Origin: Bdellovibrionales bacterium
GTDB taxonomy: Bacteria; Bdellovibrionota; Bdellovibrionia; Bdellovibrionales; Bdellovibrionaceae
Assembly: GCA_018266295.1 (NCBI GenBank)
Contig: JAFEAQ010000015.1
Coordinates: forward strand, 62,001-126,000
Length of the DNA: 64,000 bases
Reading direction: 5' to 3'
How positions within the stretch are numbered: position 1 is the first letter of the stretch; each line of letters starts with the position of its first letter. The translations under genes and the position numbers were made by a program. Under the pieces are notes generated by a model, which made no database searches, was not told the DNA's origin, and worked only from the letters and a program-made list of their open reading frames with translations. This document shows, piece by piece, positions 8,472 to 17,440 of this stretch.

Positions 8472-9926
8472 ATGCTATCGCAGATGATGGGCGCAGTCTT
8501 GATTTCTAGTCTTATGGTTCAGGCGGCTTCAGCGGCTGAGTCTTACGTCTTTAAAACCAAAGAACCACAGCAAATGGCCATCATCAATACGGGCAGCTTG
8601 TCTTTGCAAAAACGTCTTCAGATGATTGAAAGCGCGAAGCGAACGATTGAAGTAGAGTTTTTCATTTATAATATCGATGAGGCCGGTCGCTTATTCACTC
8701 AGGCTCTTGTTAAGAAAGCCCGTGAAGGCGTGCAGGTCCGCGTTTTGATCGACTACGGCTGGCCGATTGCAAAGCTCGATACTTTCTACGCAACACTGCT
8801 TGAGCAGAACGGCGTTCAAGTTCGCTATTACAATCCAAATGTTTCCTTCGAACTTCTTAAAGGTCAGTTCCGCTCCCATCGTAAAGCTCTCATCGTTGAC
8901 GACAACGAGGGGATGACGGGCGGTCGAAATATCGCTGACGAATATTTCGATTTATCGCCGGAGTATAATTTCATCGACCGCGACGTTTATGTTCGTGGAA
9001 GTGTCGCGCGTGCCATGCGTGAAAGCTTTGAGCGTTTCTGGAGTTCGGAGCTCACGAAAAAGCCGGATCTCGAGAAAGCGCCGGTGGCCTCGCAATACGG
9101 CGTTGATGTTTATGGTCCTCAGGCAAATAGCCGCTATCAATCTGTGAAGGCCCGCTTTGATGCAGGCATGAAGAAAGCAAATGATTATCTCTTGCAAAAC
9201 GATAAAGACCGCCAGGTTTTGGAGTCTCTCAAGGGACTCGCGGCGCTGGAAGACGGCAGTGTTCGTATGCACACTTGCAATGATACGATGTTCGCTGCGG
9301 ATATTCCGGGAATTGGTTCGAAGAGCCGCGTTCTTTTTCAAGAAATTACAGCTCAATTGAATGATGTCCGTAAGAGTATTTATGTTGAATCACCCTACTT
9401 CGTGACAACGAAAAACGGTATGAGCTTCTTAAAGAACTACTTGCAAAAAGGTCTGGATATCAACGTTTACACAAACAGCTTGAATTCAACGGACGCCGTT
9501 TACACCACGGCGACTTTCTATCCACGCGTGGGAGAACTCATCCAGGACGGAATGAAGGTGTTTATTTATAAGGGAGCAAGTCTGACGGGTCAGGATTTTA
9601 TCAGCCCTGAGGTTCAGCAAGCACGCTGGGGTATTCATGCGAAGTCCGCTGTTCTGGATGAAAAAACGATTATGGTTGGGACATTCAATGTCGATCCGCG
9701 CTCTCGAAATATCAATGCGGAGATGGCTGTGATTTGTCGTGACAATCCGCAACTTGCTGCTGAAGTTTTAACCAATATGAAAGAGCATCAAGCGCAGAGC
9801 GTTCAGCTCAATGGTGCTGGCAAGCCGGTGGATGGTTCCAGCGCTTTTGCGAATGTTTCAGTTCCTAAACGCATTATGTATTATCTGTCGGCTCCGCTCT
9901 CAAACGTATTTGATTTCTTGTTGTAG
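8472..9926 (+). CDS. Secreted phospholipase D / cardiolipin synthase-like protein
   Basis: 484 aa with two HKD catalytic motifs, as in the PLD superfamily. Signal peptide about 1-21 (ends VQAASAAES). The first HKD is SHRKALIVDDNEGMTGGRN near residue 137 and the second is IHAKSAVLDEKTIMVGTFN near residue 390. Both have the invariant His, Lys and Asp. The family acts on phosphodiester bonds, mostly of phospholipids, and some members cut DNA. The signal peptide argues for a periplasmic or exported enzyme rather than a membrane cardiolipin synthase, because no N-terminal transmembrane pair is seen. In a predator it could attack prey lipids, which is inference. A palindromic motif and an SD-enclosing hairpin precede it. 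Confidence 0.85.
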   Translation: MLSQMMGAVLISSLMVQAASAAESYVFKTKEPQQMAIINTGSLSLQKRLQMIESAKRTIEVEFFIYNIDEAGRLFTQALVKKAREGVQVRVLIDYGWPIAKLDTFYATLLEQNGVQVRYYNPNVSFELLKGQFRSHRKALIVDDNEGMTGGRNIADEYFDLSPEYNFIDRDVYVRGSVARAMRESFERFWSSELTKKPDLEKAPVASQYGVDVYGPQANSRYQSVKARFDAGMKKANDYLLQNDKDRQVLESLKGLAALEDGSVRMHTCNDTMFAADIPGIGSKSRVLFQEITAQLNDVRKSIYVESPYFVTTKNGMSFLKNYLQKGLDINVYTNSLNSTDAVYTTATFYPRVGELIQDGMKVFIYKGASLTGQDFISPEVQQARWGIHAKSAVLDEKTIMVGTFNVDPRSRNINAEMAVICRDNPQLAAEVLTNMKEHQAQSVQLNGAGKPVDGSSAFANVSVPKRIMYYLSAPLSNVFDFLL

Positions 9927-10022
9927 CCAGCTCTGCTGACGCGAGCGGCTATTTGAGTGTTTATTAGAGTGAAAATGGCCATAAAAATTGAACTTGAAGG
10001 TTGTCCAAGTTATGAATAAATC

Positions 10023-13000
10023 ATGTCTTTTGTACACCTTCATGTTCACTCCGAGTATTCCCTTCTTGAGGCCGCGTGCCGAGTAAAATCCATTGCTAAA
10101 AAGGCGGCCGAGTATGGCATGCCAGCGGTGGCTTTGACTGACAACGGAAACATGTTTGCGGCGGCGGAATTTTATTTTGCCTGCAAAGACAATAACGTGA
10201 AACCTTTGATTGGTCTCGACGCCTACATGGCTCCGGGCTCACGCTTAGAGAAAAAACAAGACCGCGATCAGATCGCGCAGTTCCCGCGTCGTTTGGTTTT
10301 CCTGGCGCAAAACATCGAAGGTTATCGGACGCTCAATAAGCTCTCGACAATCGGTTACCAAGAGGGTTTCTATTGGAAACCTCGGATCGATTACGAAGTT
10401 CTTGAAAAACACAATAACGACATTATCTGCCTCACCGGCGGCTTGAGAGGCGAAGTCGCTGATGTGTTCCTGAACGAAGGCCCTGAGGCCGCTCTTGAGC
10501 GCGTCCGCCGCTTGCATAAGATCTTTGGTGATAGATTCTATCTCGAGATGTGTCGCACGGGTTTGCCTGAGTGGCAGAAGATCAATCCGTTCTTGCTAGA
10601 GGCCTCTAAAATCACGGGCGTGCCGGTGGTGGCGTCGAATGACGTGCATTACATGACTCCGGATGATCAGACCGCGCAAGAGGTTTTGATTTGTATCGGC
10701 ACGAATAAAACTTTAGCCGACGAACACAGATTTAAACTGGGTTCGAGTGAATTCTATTTTAAAAAACCTGAACAGATGCAGAAGCTTTTCGAAGACGTGC
10801 CTGAGGCGATCTCGCGCACTCTTGAAATTGCTGAGCGCTGTGATGTGAAGTTTAAGCTCAAAGACGACGCCGGGAAGCCGATCTATCACTTGCCGACCTT
10901 CCCGACGGAAGACGGCGCCTCTCTAAAAGAAGAAATCGCACGGAAGTCATTAGCGGGCCTTGAAGAGCGCTTCGTTGAAGCTGCCGGCCGCGGCGAGGCC
11001 GTGGCTGAAGAGAAAAAACCTGAATACTATAAGCGCCTCGACTACGAACTTAGCGTTATTGATCGCATGGGTTTCAACGGTTACTTCTTGATCGTCCAAG
11101 ACTTCATTAACTGGGCAAAGGATCATGATATTCCAGTGGGACCGGGTCGTGGATCCGGTGCCGGTTCCTTAGTCGCTTACAGTTTGAAAATTACGGATCT
11201 CGATCCGCTTCCAAATTTCCTTCTCTTTGAACGTTTCTTAAATCCTGAACGTATTTCCATGCCGGACTTCGATATCGACTTCTGTCAGGATCGTCGTCAG
11301 GAAGTGATTCAGTACGTCACTCAGAAATACGGACAAGAATCGGTCTCTCAGATCATCACCTACGGTAAACTCCAAGCCCGTGCCGCGATCAAAGACGTCG
11401 GTCGCGTGCTGGGTCTCACATTCCCGGAAGTTGATGCGGTTACAAAACTCATCCCGGAAAAACTCGGGATTACTTTGAAAGATGCTCTTGAGACAGAGCC
11501 GCGTATCCGCGAAATGATGGATATGAATCCAACCGTGAATACGCTGATGGACCTCGCCCAACGTGTGGAGGGGATGGTTCGTCATGCGGGGATTCACGCT
11601 GCCGGCGTTATTATCGCTGACGGGCAGCTCGTTCGCCATGCGCCCCTCTACAAGGGTGCTGATGGTGAGCAGGTTGTTCAGTACGATATGAAGCATGCTG
11701 AGAAGATCGGTCTGATTAAGTTCGACTTCTTGGGTTTGAAGACGCTGACTCACATCAATCACGCGATTAAGCTGATAGAAAAAAATCGCGGCGTAAAAGT
11801 TCTAACAAAACAAATGCCACTCAATGACAATGGCGTCTTTGAGATGATGTCACGCGGGGATACGGCGGGGATCTTCCAGTTCGAAGGTGAGGGCATCACC
11901 GATGCCACCCGTAAAATCCGTCCTTCCAGTTTCGGTGATATCACGGCGATTACGTCGCTCTATCGCCCGGGTCCGATGGCGAATATTCCTGAATTTACCG
12001 ATCGTAAGCACGGGAAAGCGCCGGTGGAGTATTTGATCGAAGATACCAAAGAGGTCTTGTCTGAGACCTACGGGATCATGGTTTACCAAGAGCAGGTAAT
12101 GGGGATCGCTTCTCGTATCGCCGGATACTCTCTCGGTGAAGCCGATATGCTTCGTCGTGCGATGGGTAAGAAGATCAAAGAGGAGATGGATCGTCAACGC
12201 ATCCGTTTCATGGACGGGGCGAAAGCCAAAGGCTATGAAGAAAAAGCTTCGAATGATCTCTTCGACTTGATGTATAAGTTCGCGGACTACGGTTTCAATA
12301 AATCCCATGCCGCCGCGTACTCTGTGATCACCATGCAAACAGCGTGGTTAAAGTGCTACTATCCAACCGAGTTTTTTGCGGCCCTTCTCAGTACCGAATT
12401 GTCTGATACGGATAAGATCGTCAAATACTCGAAAGATGCGGCAAAGCGTGGTTTGAACGTGCGCCCGCCGCACGTGAATTTCTCTGAATACTTCTTCGGT
12501 GCCCATGGCGATGAAATTTATTTCGGTCTTGGCGCAATCAAAGGCGTTGGTGAAAATGCCGTGGTCGCGATCGTTGAAGCTCGTGATCAATTGCCGGAAA
12601 AGAAATTCACAAGCCTCGATGAGTTCTTTAATACGATTGATTTACGCCGTGTAAATAAAAAAGTTATTGAATGCTTGATCAAAGCCGGAGCCCTTGATGG
12701 CTTCGGCGGCCATCGTGCGCAGCTGATGGCGGGCTATCAAAAATATCTCGATCGCGCTGAAGGTAAACGTAAAGACCGCGAAATGGGTCAGACGTCGCTC
12801 TTTGACCTTGGTCCAAGCGACGAGAGTGAAGTGAAGCTTGAAAACACCAAACCGTGGACTCGCTCGGCGTCTTTGTCGTACGAGAAAGAGGTCTTGGGTT
12901 TCTATCTCAGTGATCATCCGCTCAAAGGCTTTGAAAACCTCGCAGAGATCTGGGTCAGCTGTAAAATTGCTGATCTCGCGCAATTTGCGAAGAGTTTGGA

Positions 13001-13562
13001 TGCAGCTCCTCAGCAGCCGGTCCAAAAGACCAAGGAAAACCGCTGGGGCCGCGATGCCAACAAGAAAAAGGTGGTCGTAGCTGGTCTTATTTCGGATTTG
13101 CGTGAGCTGATTACGAAGAAAGGCACGCGCATGGCCTTTGCGAAGGTCGAAGATCTCTCGGGCTCTTGCGAGCTTGTGATCTTCCCGGACGCGTTTGCGC
13201 GCAATGAGACCCAGTGCCGGGATGAAAAGCCAGTTCTGATTGCTGGATCTTTAGAGGCCGATGAGGGCAGTGTTAAAATCATGGTGGATACGGTGTCTCC
13301 GATGGAAGATATCCTCAAAAAGACCAAACGCATGGTCTTGCACTTGGAGCGTGTACCAGCCACGGATTACGAGCGTCTGCAGGAGGTTCTGAAGGGACAT
13401 CCGGGCGCAACGAATGTCAGTTTTGAAATTGATCTCAAGGAAGTGAATCGCAAAGTTCAATTGGAAGTCGAAGAGCAATACGCTGTCAGCATCAGCAATG
13501 AGTTCTTTGAAAGCATCCACTCGGCCTTTGGTAGAACCGACTTCATTGAGTTAAGAACATAG
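10023..13562 (+). CDS. dnaE: DNA polymerase III alpha subunit
   Basis: Replicative polymerase, 1179 aa, DnaE1 size. The N-terminal PHP domain begins HLHVHSEYSLLEA and continues through VVASNDVHYM. The palm has the catalytic aspartates in PDFDIDFC near residue 414 and the third in IKFDFLGLKTL near 565. The fingers and a C-terminal OB fold follow (about 1010-1090, with KVVVAGLISDLREL). The start is supported by the perfect family N-terminus; the SD is weak (GAAGG well upstream). The gene is first of a likely three-gene unit, since the next ATG is 14 bases after the stop. Confidence 0.97.
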   Translation: MSFVHLHVHSEYSLLEAACRVKSIAKKAAEYGMPAVALTDNGNMFAAAEFYFACKDNNVKPLIGLDAYMAPGSRLEKKQDRDQIAQFPRRLVFLAQNIEGYRTLNKLSTIGYQEGFYWKPRIDYEVLEKHNNDIICLTGGLRGEVADVFLNEGPEAALERVRRLHKIFGDRFYLEMCRTGLPEWQKINPFLLEASKITGVPVVASNDVHYMTPDDQTAQEVLICIGTNKTLADEHRFKLGSSEFYFKKPEQMQKLFEDVPEAISRTLEIAERCDVKFKLKDDAGKPIYHLPTFPTEDGASLKEEIARKSLAGLEERFVEAAGRGEAVAEEKKPEYYKRLDYELSVIDRMGFNGYFLIVQDFINWAKDHDIPVGPGRGSGAGSLVAYSLKITDLDPLPNFLLFERFLNPERISMPDFDIDFCQDRRQEVIQYVTQKYGQESVSQIITYGKLQARAAIKDVGRVLGLTFPEVDAVTKLIPEKLGITLKDALETEPRIREMMDMNPTVNTLMDLAQRVEGMVRHAGIHAAGVIIADGQLVRHAPLYKGADGEQVVQYDMKHAEKIGLIKFDFLGLKTLTHINHAIKLIEKNRGVKVLTKQMPLNDNGVFEMMSRGDTAGIFQFEGEGITDATRKIRPSSFGDITAITSLYRPGPMANIPEFTDRKHGKAPVEYLIEDTKEVLSETYGIMVYQEQVMGIASRIAGYSLGEADMLRRAMGKKIKEEMDRQRIRFMDGAKAKGYEEKASNDLFDLMYKFADYGFNKSHAAAYSVITMQTAWLKCYYPTEFFAALLSTELSDTDKIVKYSKDAAKRGLNVRPPHVNFSEYFFGAHGDEIYFGLGAIKGVGENAVVAIVEARDQLPEKKFTSLDEFFNTIDLRRVNKKVIECLIKAGALDGFGGHRAQLMAGYQKYLDRAEGKRKDREMGQTSLFDLGPSDESEVKLENTKPWTRSASLSYEKEVLGFYLSDHPLKGFENLAEIWVSCKIADLAQFAKSLDAAPQQPVQKTKENRWGRDANKKKVVVAGLISDLRELITKKGTRMAFAKVEDLSGSCELVIFPDAFARNETQCRDEKPVLIAGSLEADEGSVKIMVDTVSPMEDILKKTKRMVLHLERVPATDYERLQEVLKGHPGATNVSFEIDLKEVNRKVQLEVEEQYAVSISNEFFESIHSAFGRTDFIELRT

Positions 13563-13576
13563 GGACAAGGAAAGTT

Positions 13577-14752
13577 ATGAAGAAAGTATTGGTGCTTTTT
13601 GCGGGTCTCATGATGAGTGCGCAAATGGTTTTCGCTCAGAGTAGTGCAGATCTCATTGAAAAAAGCTACAGCGGGACATCGAATGAGAAAACCCCGCAAG
13701 CAGCTCGTCGTGACATCCAAGAGCAGGCTTCAAAGAAAATCTCTGAGGAGCTGATCAAAGAACTCATTGGTGAAGAGCGATACACTAAAAACAAAACTTT
13801 GATTCAAAATAAGATCGAAAAGATTTCAAACCGCTATATCCCGTTTGCGAAACCAAGCGAGCTTGTTCAAGACCCAACGGGGTCTTACAAAATGACGATG
13901 GCGTTAAAAGTGTCTGTGAAGGACTTAAAAACACTTTTGCAAGAATACTCGTTGCTTGCTGAAAATGACACGGTTCCGTTAGTGCTGCCGCTGATTAGCT
14001 TTACGGACAAAGTGGATTTAAAAGCATTTCGCTGGTGGAAACCGGAAGAGGGGAATAGTAAGTCGTTCTTGATTTCTCAGAACCGCCAGTTTGAAAATGC
14101 GCTTCGCTCGGCATTCCAGAAGAACAATTTCTATCTGATTAAGACTCCGGGAATCGCTCTGCAGATCCCGCGGACTTACCAAAACGAACGCTTAAGCCTT
14201 GATGATATGCAGTTCATGAGTCAGTACTTCGGTGCGCCTCTCATGATCGAAGGTCAGGTGCAGTACTCAAAAAGCCCGGATTCCTCAAATCGCTACCGCA
14301 TTGAAGTGAAGCTCCTCGCTTTGCAAGTCAGCAATGGCCGTCCAATCGCCGACGTTTCAAGGAAGTTTGAAACTGAGATGGGTGTTTTCGAATCTGCGGT
14401 TGATAAGAAAGTCCGTGAAACCGTGGATGCGACGGCTCAGGATTTGGCTTCTCAGGTTTACGAAGCTTGGCAACGTGGTGCTCTTGGTACGACGATCCTT
14501 CGTCTGACGTTCCGTGGAAAGATTCCGTTTAACCAACAAGAGGCTTTCAAAGATAAACTCAAGAACCAAGTGCGCGAGATTCGCAATATTCGCGAGCGTC
14601 TTGTGACTTCGGATTCTTTGGCTTTTGAAGTCGATACGAATCTGAGTTCGAAGGATTTTGCTGCAAAATTGAATGGTCTTGAGATCGACGGTAAGCGCTG
14701 GAACTCTGTAGGTTTCAACGACGCTGAAATTAACATGCAAATGCAACGCTAG
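13577..14752 (+). CDS. Secreted protein, possible FlgT N-terminal/middle-domain homologue
   Basis: 391 aa with signal peptide 1-20 (MKKVLVLFAGLMMSAQMVFA). Residues about 38-115 (AARRDIQEQASKKISEEL..., then YKMTMALKVSVKDLKTLL) have the alternating helix/strand look of the FlgT/LPP20 N-terminal domain. A middle domain at about 130-300 includes PLMIEGQVQYSK and a beta-rich stretch. The C-terminal domain is not identified. In Vibrio, FlgT forms the H ring around the basal body of a sheathed flagellum. The next gene, 13 bases downstream, carries a FlgT-C-like domain, so the pair may split that function. Similarity is distant and was judged by eye. GGACAAGG precedes the ATG. Periplasmic. Confidence 0.5.
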   Translation: MKKVLVLFAGLMMSAQMVFAQSSADLIEKSYSGTSNEKTPQAARRDIQEQASKKISEELIKELIGEERYTKNKTLIQNKIEKISNRYIPFAKPSELVQDPTGSYKMTMALKVSVKDLKTLLQEYSLLAENDTVPLVLPLISFTDKVDLKAFRWWKPEEGNSKSFLISQNRQFENALRSAFQKNNFYLIKTPGIALQIPRTYQNERLSLDDMQFMSQYFGAPLMIEGQVQYSKSPDSSNRYRIEVKLLALQVSNGRPIADVSRKFETEMGVFESAVDKKVRETVDATAQDLASQVYEAWQRGALGTTILRLTFRGKIPFNQQEAFKDKLKNQVREIRNIRERLVTSDSLAFEVDTNLSSKDFAAKLNGLEIDGKRWNSVGFNDAEINMQMQR

Positions 14753-14765
14753 GAGATTCTTAACT

Positions 14766-15689
14766 ATGAGACATCTTTTATTTGCTTTTGTTTTTATCTT
14801 TGCTGCCTGTCAAACCATCGACCGCACCTCGCAGGTTGCGCGTCGTGAAGTCAAAGACACTTCTTACACCGGTAAAACTGACAACGGTCAGCCGCGAAAG
14901 CGTGTGATCGTATTGCCGTTCTTGGATGCCTCGGACACGCGCCCAGAGAGTCTGCGTGAAAAAGCTCGTAAGGCCTTCATTCAAGAGATGAATAAATCCG
15001 GCGAAGTCATCGCGGTGGACAGCCGTGATGTGAAGTCTGAAGCCTTAAAGCCTGCGGAAAAAGGCGAGTACGACCTTAAAGAAATCGCAAAACAAGGCCA
15101 GGCCTTGGGTGCAAATGCCGTGCTCGAAGGTAAAATCCTCGAGATCCGCGTGTCCCGCAAAGCTGACAATGTCGGTTTGATTCGCCAAATGAAGAGCGAA
15201 TTTGATGCTGTCGTCCGCGTTCGCGTCGTCAACACCCGCAGTGGCCAAGAGATCTTTAACACTGTGAAGACCGTGAATCTCGAAGAGCCCAACGTTCGCG
15301 TGGCAGAGCGAGTTGAAACGGATAAATACCTTCAGAACAACCCGGAATTGATCGAAGCGATCGTCCGGGATGCGTTCTTGGACTTCGTTCCTCAGGTGGT
15401 AGGCTCTTTGTCGAAAGTCAGCTGGGAAGGCCGTATAGCGGCCCTCAACGGCGATCGCATCTACCTCAATGTGGGACGCGTTTCCGGTATTCAGGTTGGG
15501 GATTTGCTCAAGGTTCTTGAGCAAGGCGATGACGTTTACGATCCAGAATCGGGCAGCCATATCGGTACGGTTCAGGGGCGCCTTAAAGGAACTTTGGAAG
15601 TCATTAGCTACTTCGGTAATGATGGCTCGATCGCTGTGATTCATTCGGGCTCTGGTTTTAAAGAAAACGACCGCGTCGAACTCTATTGA
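14766..15689 (+). CDS. Lipoprotein with CsgG/FlgT-middle-like and FlgT-C-like domains
   Basis: 307 aa. Lipobox FAAC at about residue 16 follows a short hydrophobic signal, so outer-membrane anchoring is likely. Residues about 45-190 (RVIVLPFLDASDTRPESLRE, then LGANAVLEGKILEIRV) look like the CsgG/FlgT-middle fold. Residues 220-307 (GRIAALNGDRIYLNVGRVSG, then GDLLKVLE) match the pattern of the FlgT C-terminal domain, with a beta-rich KENDRVELY end. AGGAG precedes the ATG. It is cotranscribed with the preceding secreted protein. A role in a flagellar outer ring is a reasonable inference; a general secretion-linked lipoprotein is the alternative. Confidence 0.55.
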   Translation: MRHLLFAFVFIFAACQTIDRTSQVARREVKDTSYTGKTDNGQPRKRVIVLPFLDASDTRPESLREKARKAFIQEMNKSGEVIAVDSRDVKSEALKPAEKGEYDLKEIAKQGQALGANAVLEGKILEIRVSRKADNVGLIRQMKSEFDAVVRVRVVNTRSGQEIFNTVKTVNLEEPNVRVAERVETDKYLQNNPELIEAIVRDAFLDFVPQVVGSLSKVSWEGRIAALNGDRIYLNVGRVSGIQVGDLLKVLEQGDDVYDPESGSHIGTVQGRLKGTLEVISYFGNDGSIAVIHSGSGFKENDRVELY

Positions 15690-15704
15690 TACGCATCGTC
15701 AACG

Positions 15705-15734
15705 AAGGAGGCCGTTGTGTCGACGGCCTTCCTT
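15705..15734 (+). terminator. Hairpin after the dnaE unit, terminator-like
   Basis: GAAGGAGGCCGT pairs with ACGGCCTTCCTT across a short loop, 16 bases after the lipoprotein stop. There is no clear T run, so termination is only probable. Confidence 0.45.
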
Positions 15735-15762
15735 GGGTATAACGATATCACTTTTCTATCGT

Positions 15763-15838
15763 GATCTGTTGGCGCAGTTGGTAGCGCGTTTCCTTGACAT
15801 GGAAAAGGTCACAGGTTCAAGTCCTGTACAGATCACCA
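15763..15838 (+). tRNA. tRNA-Val, anticodon GAC
   Basis: Full cloverleaf by hand: acceptor GATCTGT/ACAGATC, D-stem GCGC/GCGC with loop AGTTGGTA, anticodon stem TTTCC/GGAAA with loop TTGACAT (anticodon GAC at 15796-15798), variable AGGTC, T-stem ACAGG/CCTGT with loop TTCAAGT. The discriminator A is followed by an encoded CCA. It reads GUC and GUU valine codons. It stands alone between the dnaE unit and a minus-strand gene. Confidence 0.95.
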
Positions 15839-15941
15839 ATTTCATTTACATGTTCAGCGGTTCCTAAGTTATTTAGTAAGTGTGTTCTGCCCACTGGTCT
15901 TTTTCGCCATCGGGTCCGCCGGGTTGAAACGTTTTTGTCGT

Positions 15942-15966
15942 AAAAAAAGCCTGAGTTTCCTCGGGC
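15942..15966 (-). terminator. Intrinsic terminator of the secreted protein gene at 15975
   Basis: On the minus strand GCCCGAG-GAAA-CTCAGGC is followed by seven T. It lies nine bases after the stop codon at 15975. Confidence 0.85.
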
Positions 15967-15974
15967 CTTTCGGG

Positions 15975-16436
15975 CTACTTTGCTGTTGATTCATTCGCTA
16001 TGCAATTGTAGCGAGAGCTGATGATTCTCACACTGTCTTTGACGACGAAAGCGACAGTTAGAACGCCCAGGGCGGTCTTAGAATTTTTAACGGATTCAAG
16101 TTCAAATTTAATTTGCGGGTTTTCAGAGCGAAGACTTGCTGTTGGAGCGTTATTGTATTCAATCAAGCTATCACCGTAAGAAGAAGCTAAAGGCAATTTC
16201 ACAGTGCTGCTCGCAGCTTTATCACCAGTGCCTGAAGTTCCCATCATCTCGAGCTGAACTCCGTAGCCACCCACTCCTGCATCGCCGAGCTTTACAGTGA
16301 ATGACGAGATACGATTCAAACCAGTTTGCGAATCATAATAGTTAATGTTTCCAGATTGAGTTGGGACACAAGAAATCGACTGCGCTGCGAAAGATGAAGA
16401 GGCCATTAAAAGTGCTAAGATAAAAATCATTTTCAT
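15975..16436 (-). CDS. Small secreted protein, unknown family
   Basis: 153 aa. Signal peptide 1-17 (MKMIFILALLMASSSFA, cut before AQS). The mature part is beta-rich with Cys near residue 23 and another at about 145 in SRYNCIAN, which may form a disulfide. The layout resembles other small exported proteins of this genome (for example 40706-41095), but I see no named family. AAGGAAAGGA precedes the ATG. It has its own terminator, so it is probably monocistronic. Periplasmic or exported. Confidence 0.75.
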   Translation of the reverse strand: MKMIFILALLMASSSFAAQSISCVPTQSGNINYYDSQTGLNRISSFTVKLGDAGVGGYGVQLEMMGTSGTGDKAASSTVKLPLASSYGDSLIEYNNAPTASLRSENPQIKFELESVKNSKTALGVLTVAFVVKDSVRIISSRYNCIANESTAK

Positions 16437-16599
16437 TTTTTAGTCCTTTCCTTAAAGGCCCATTTATAAGTGATGGTTTTATCAATTTCTATTGAAAATA
16501 GAATTCACCATAGAGAAAGTGATTTCAATTTGTCGACTCCAAGGCGGTCGTGATTTATTCAGACATCGTCGTTGTCTTTTGTTGTCTTACGTAAAATAT

Positions 16600-17349
16600 T
16601 TACCAGGCAATTCCGATTTTGCCGCCGATGGCGTTTTGATAAGCCTTATCCGCGCGATCCCAATTGATGTTAATCATACTGTATTCGATCGCAGCTTTAA
16701 AGCCTTTACCTGAGGTCGTAAGACCTATTGAGAAGTAATCATGCACGCCGTGATCATCGTACGGACCAAAGTTGATCGCGCTATTGGTGACAGTCGTTTT
16801 CACGTCATGGGTTTCATGAACGTAAGAGACATACGGAACAACGCCGCTGCTGGTTTTGTAGCCGATACTCGCGCCGACCTGCGTGCTTTTTACTTCAGAT
16901 TTTGCCGAAGCAGTCACCGTATTGTTGGCATCGCTTTCGCTTGAAGTTTTATCTTTTGTCCCATAAGCACCTTGAATCGCAGCGACCCAGGCATCACCTT
17001 GAGCACCATGATTTAAGAATTGCCAGCGAGCTCCAAGGAGAGAACTCTCGAAGTAAAGCTCGAGACTTTTGACGACACTCAAACTCGCATCAAAGCCGAC
17101 ATTATTCACCATGAGCACATCGCCGGCATCGACGTCTTTGTTCACTTGAACGCTTGTGCGGAGTGGGGGATTTGAAGTGTAGTTATTCACCACGGTTACA
17201 TTGGTCGTTGAAGTTCCGGCTGCGGCGACGTGGCCACTCCATGGATCGTCACCAACGATGGGGACTGCGAAGTGATTTGCGCGGAAGTTGATTGTGTGGC
17301 TGCATGCTGAGAGCATCATCAAAGCTGAAATCAAAAATATGTTTCTCAT
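16600..17349 (-). CDS. Lipobox-bearing outer-membrane beta-barrel-like protein
   Basis: 249 aa from the ATG at 17349. The frame runs open further upstream, but the sequence there is not protein-like and crosses the terminator at 17391. Signal MRNIFLISALMMLSAC ends in a lipobox. The mature protein alternates amphipathic strands (SLELYFESSLLGARWQFL, VGASIGYKT, PYVSYVHETH, FKAAIEYSMININW) and ends in GGKIGIAW with an aromatic last residue, typical of outer-membrane barrels. The SD is weak. Function unknown. The gene follows the serine protease gene on the same strand beyond a terminator. Confidence 0.65.
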   Translation of the reverse strand: MRNIFLISALMMLSACSHTINFRANHFAVPIVGDDPWSGHVAAAGTSTTNVTVVNNYTSNPPLRTSVQVNKDVDAGDVLMVNNVGFDASLSVVKSLELYFESSLLGARWQFLNHGAQGDAWVAAIQGAYGTKDKTSSESDANNTVTASAKSEVKSTQVGASIGYKTSSGVVPYVSYVHETHDVKTTVTNSAINFGPYDDHGVHDYFSIGLTTSGKGFKAAIEYSMININWDRADKAYQNAIGGKIGIAW

Positions 17350-17390
17350 ATTTTTGATCTTCTGTTGTGTCGCTAGCCAATGGCAAATGC

Positions 17391-17415
17391 AAAAGGGGCC
17401 CAGTCTAGGCCCCTT
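17391..17415 (-). terminator. Terminator-like hairpin after the serine protease gene
   Basis: AAGGGGCC (17393-17400) pairs with GGCCCCTT (17408-17415), and the minus strand then reads four T. It sits 25 bases after the protease stop. Confidence 0.6.
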
Positions 17416-17440
17416 AAGATTACATTGTAAAAAGAAAGTC

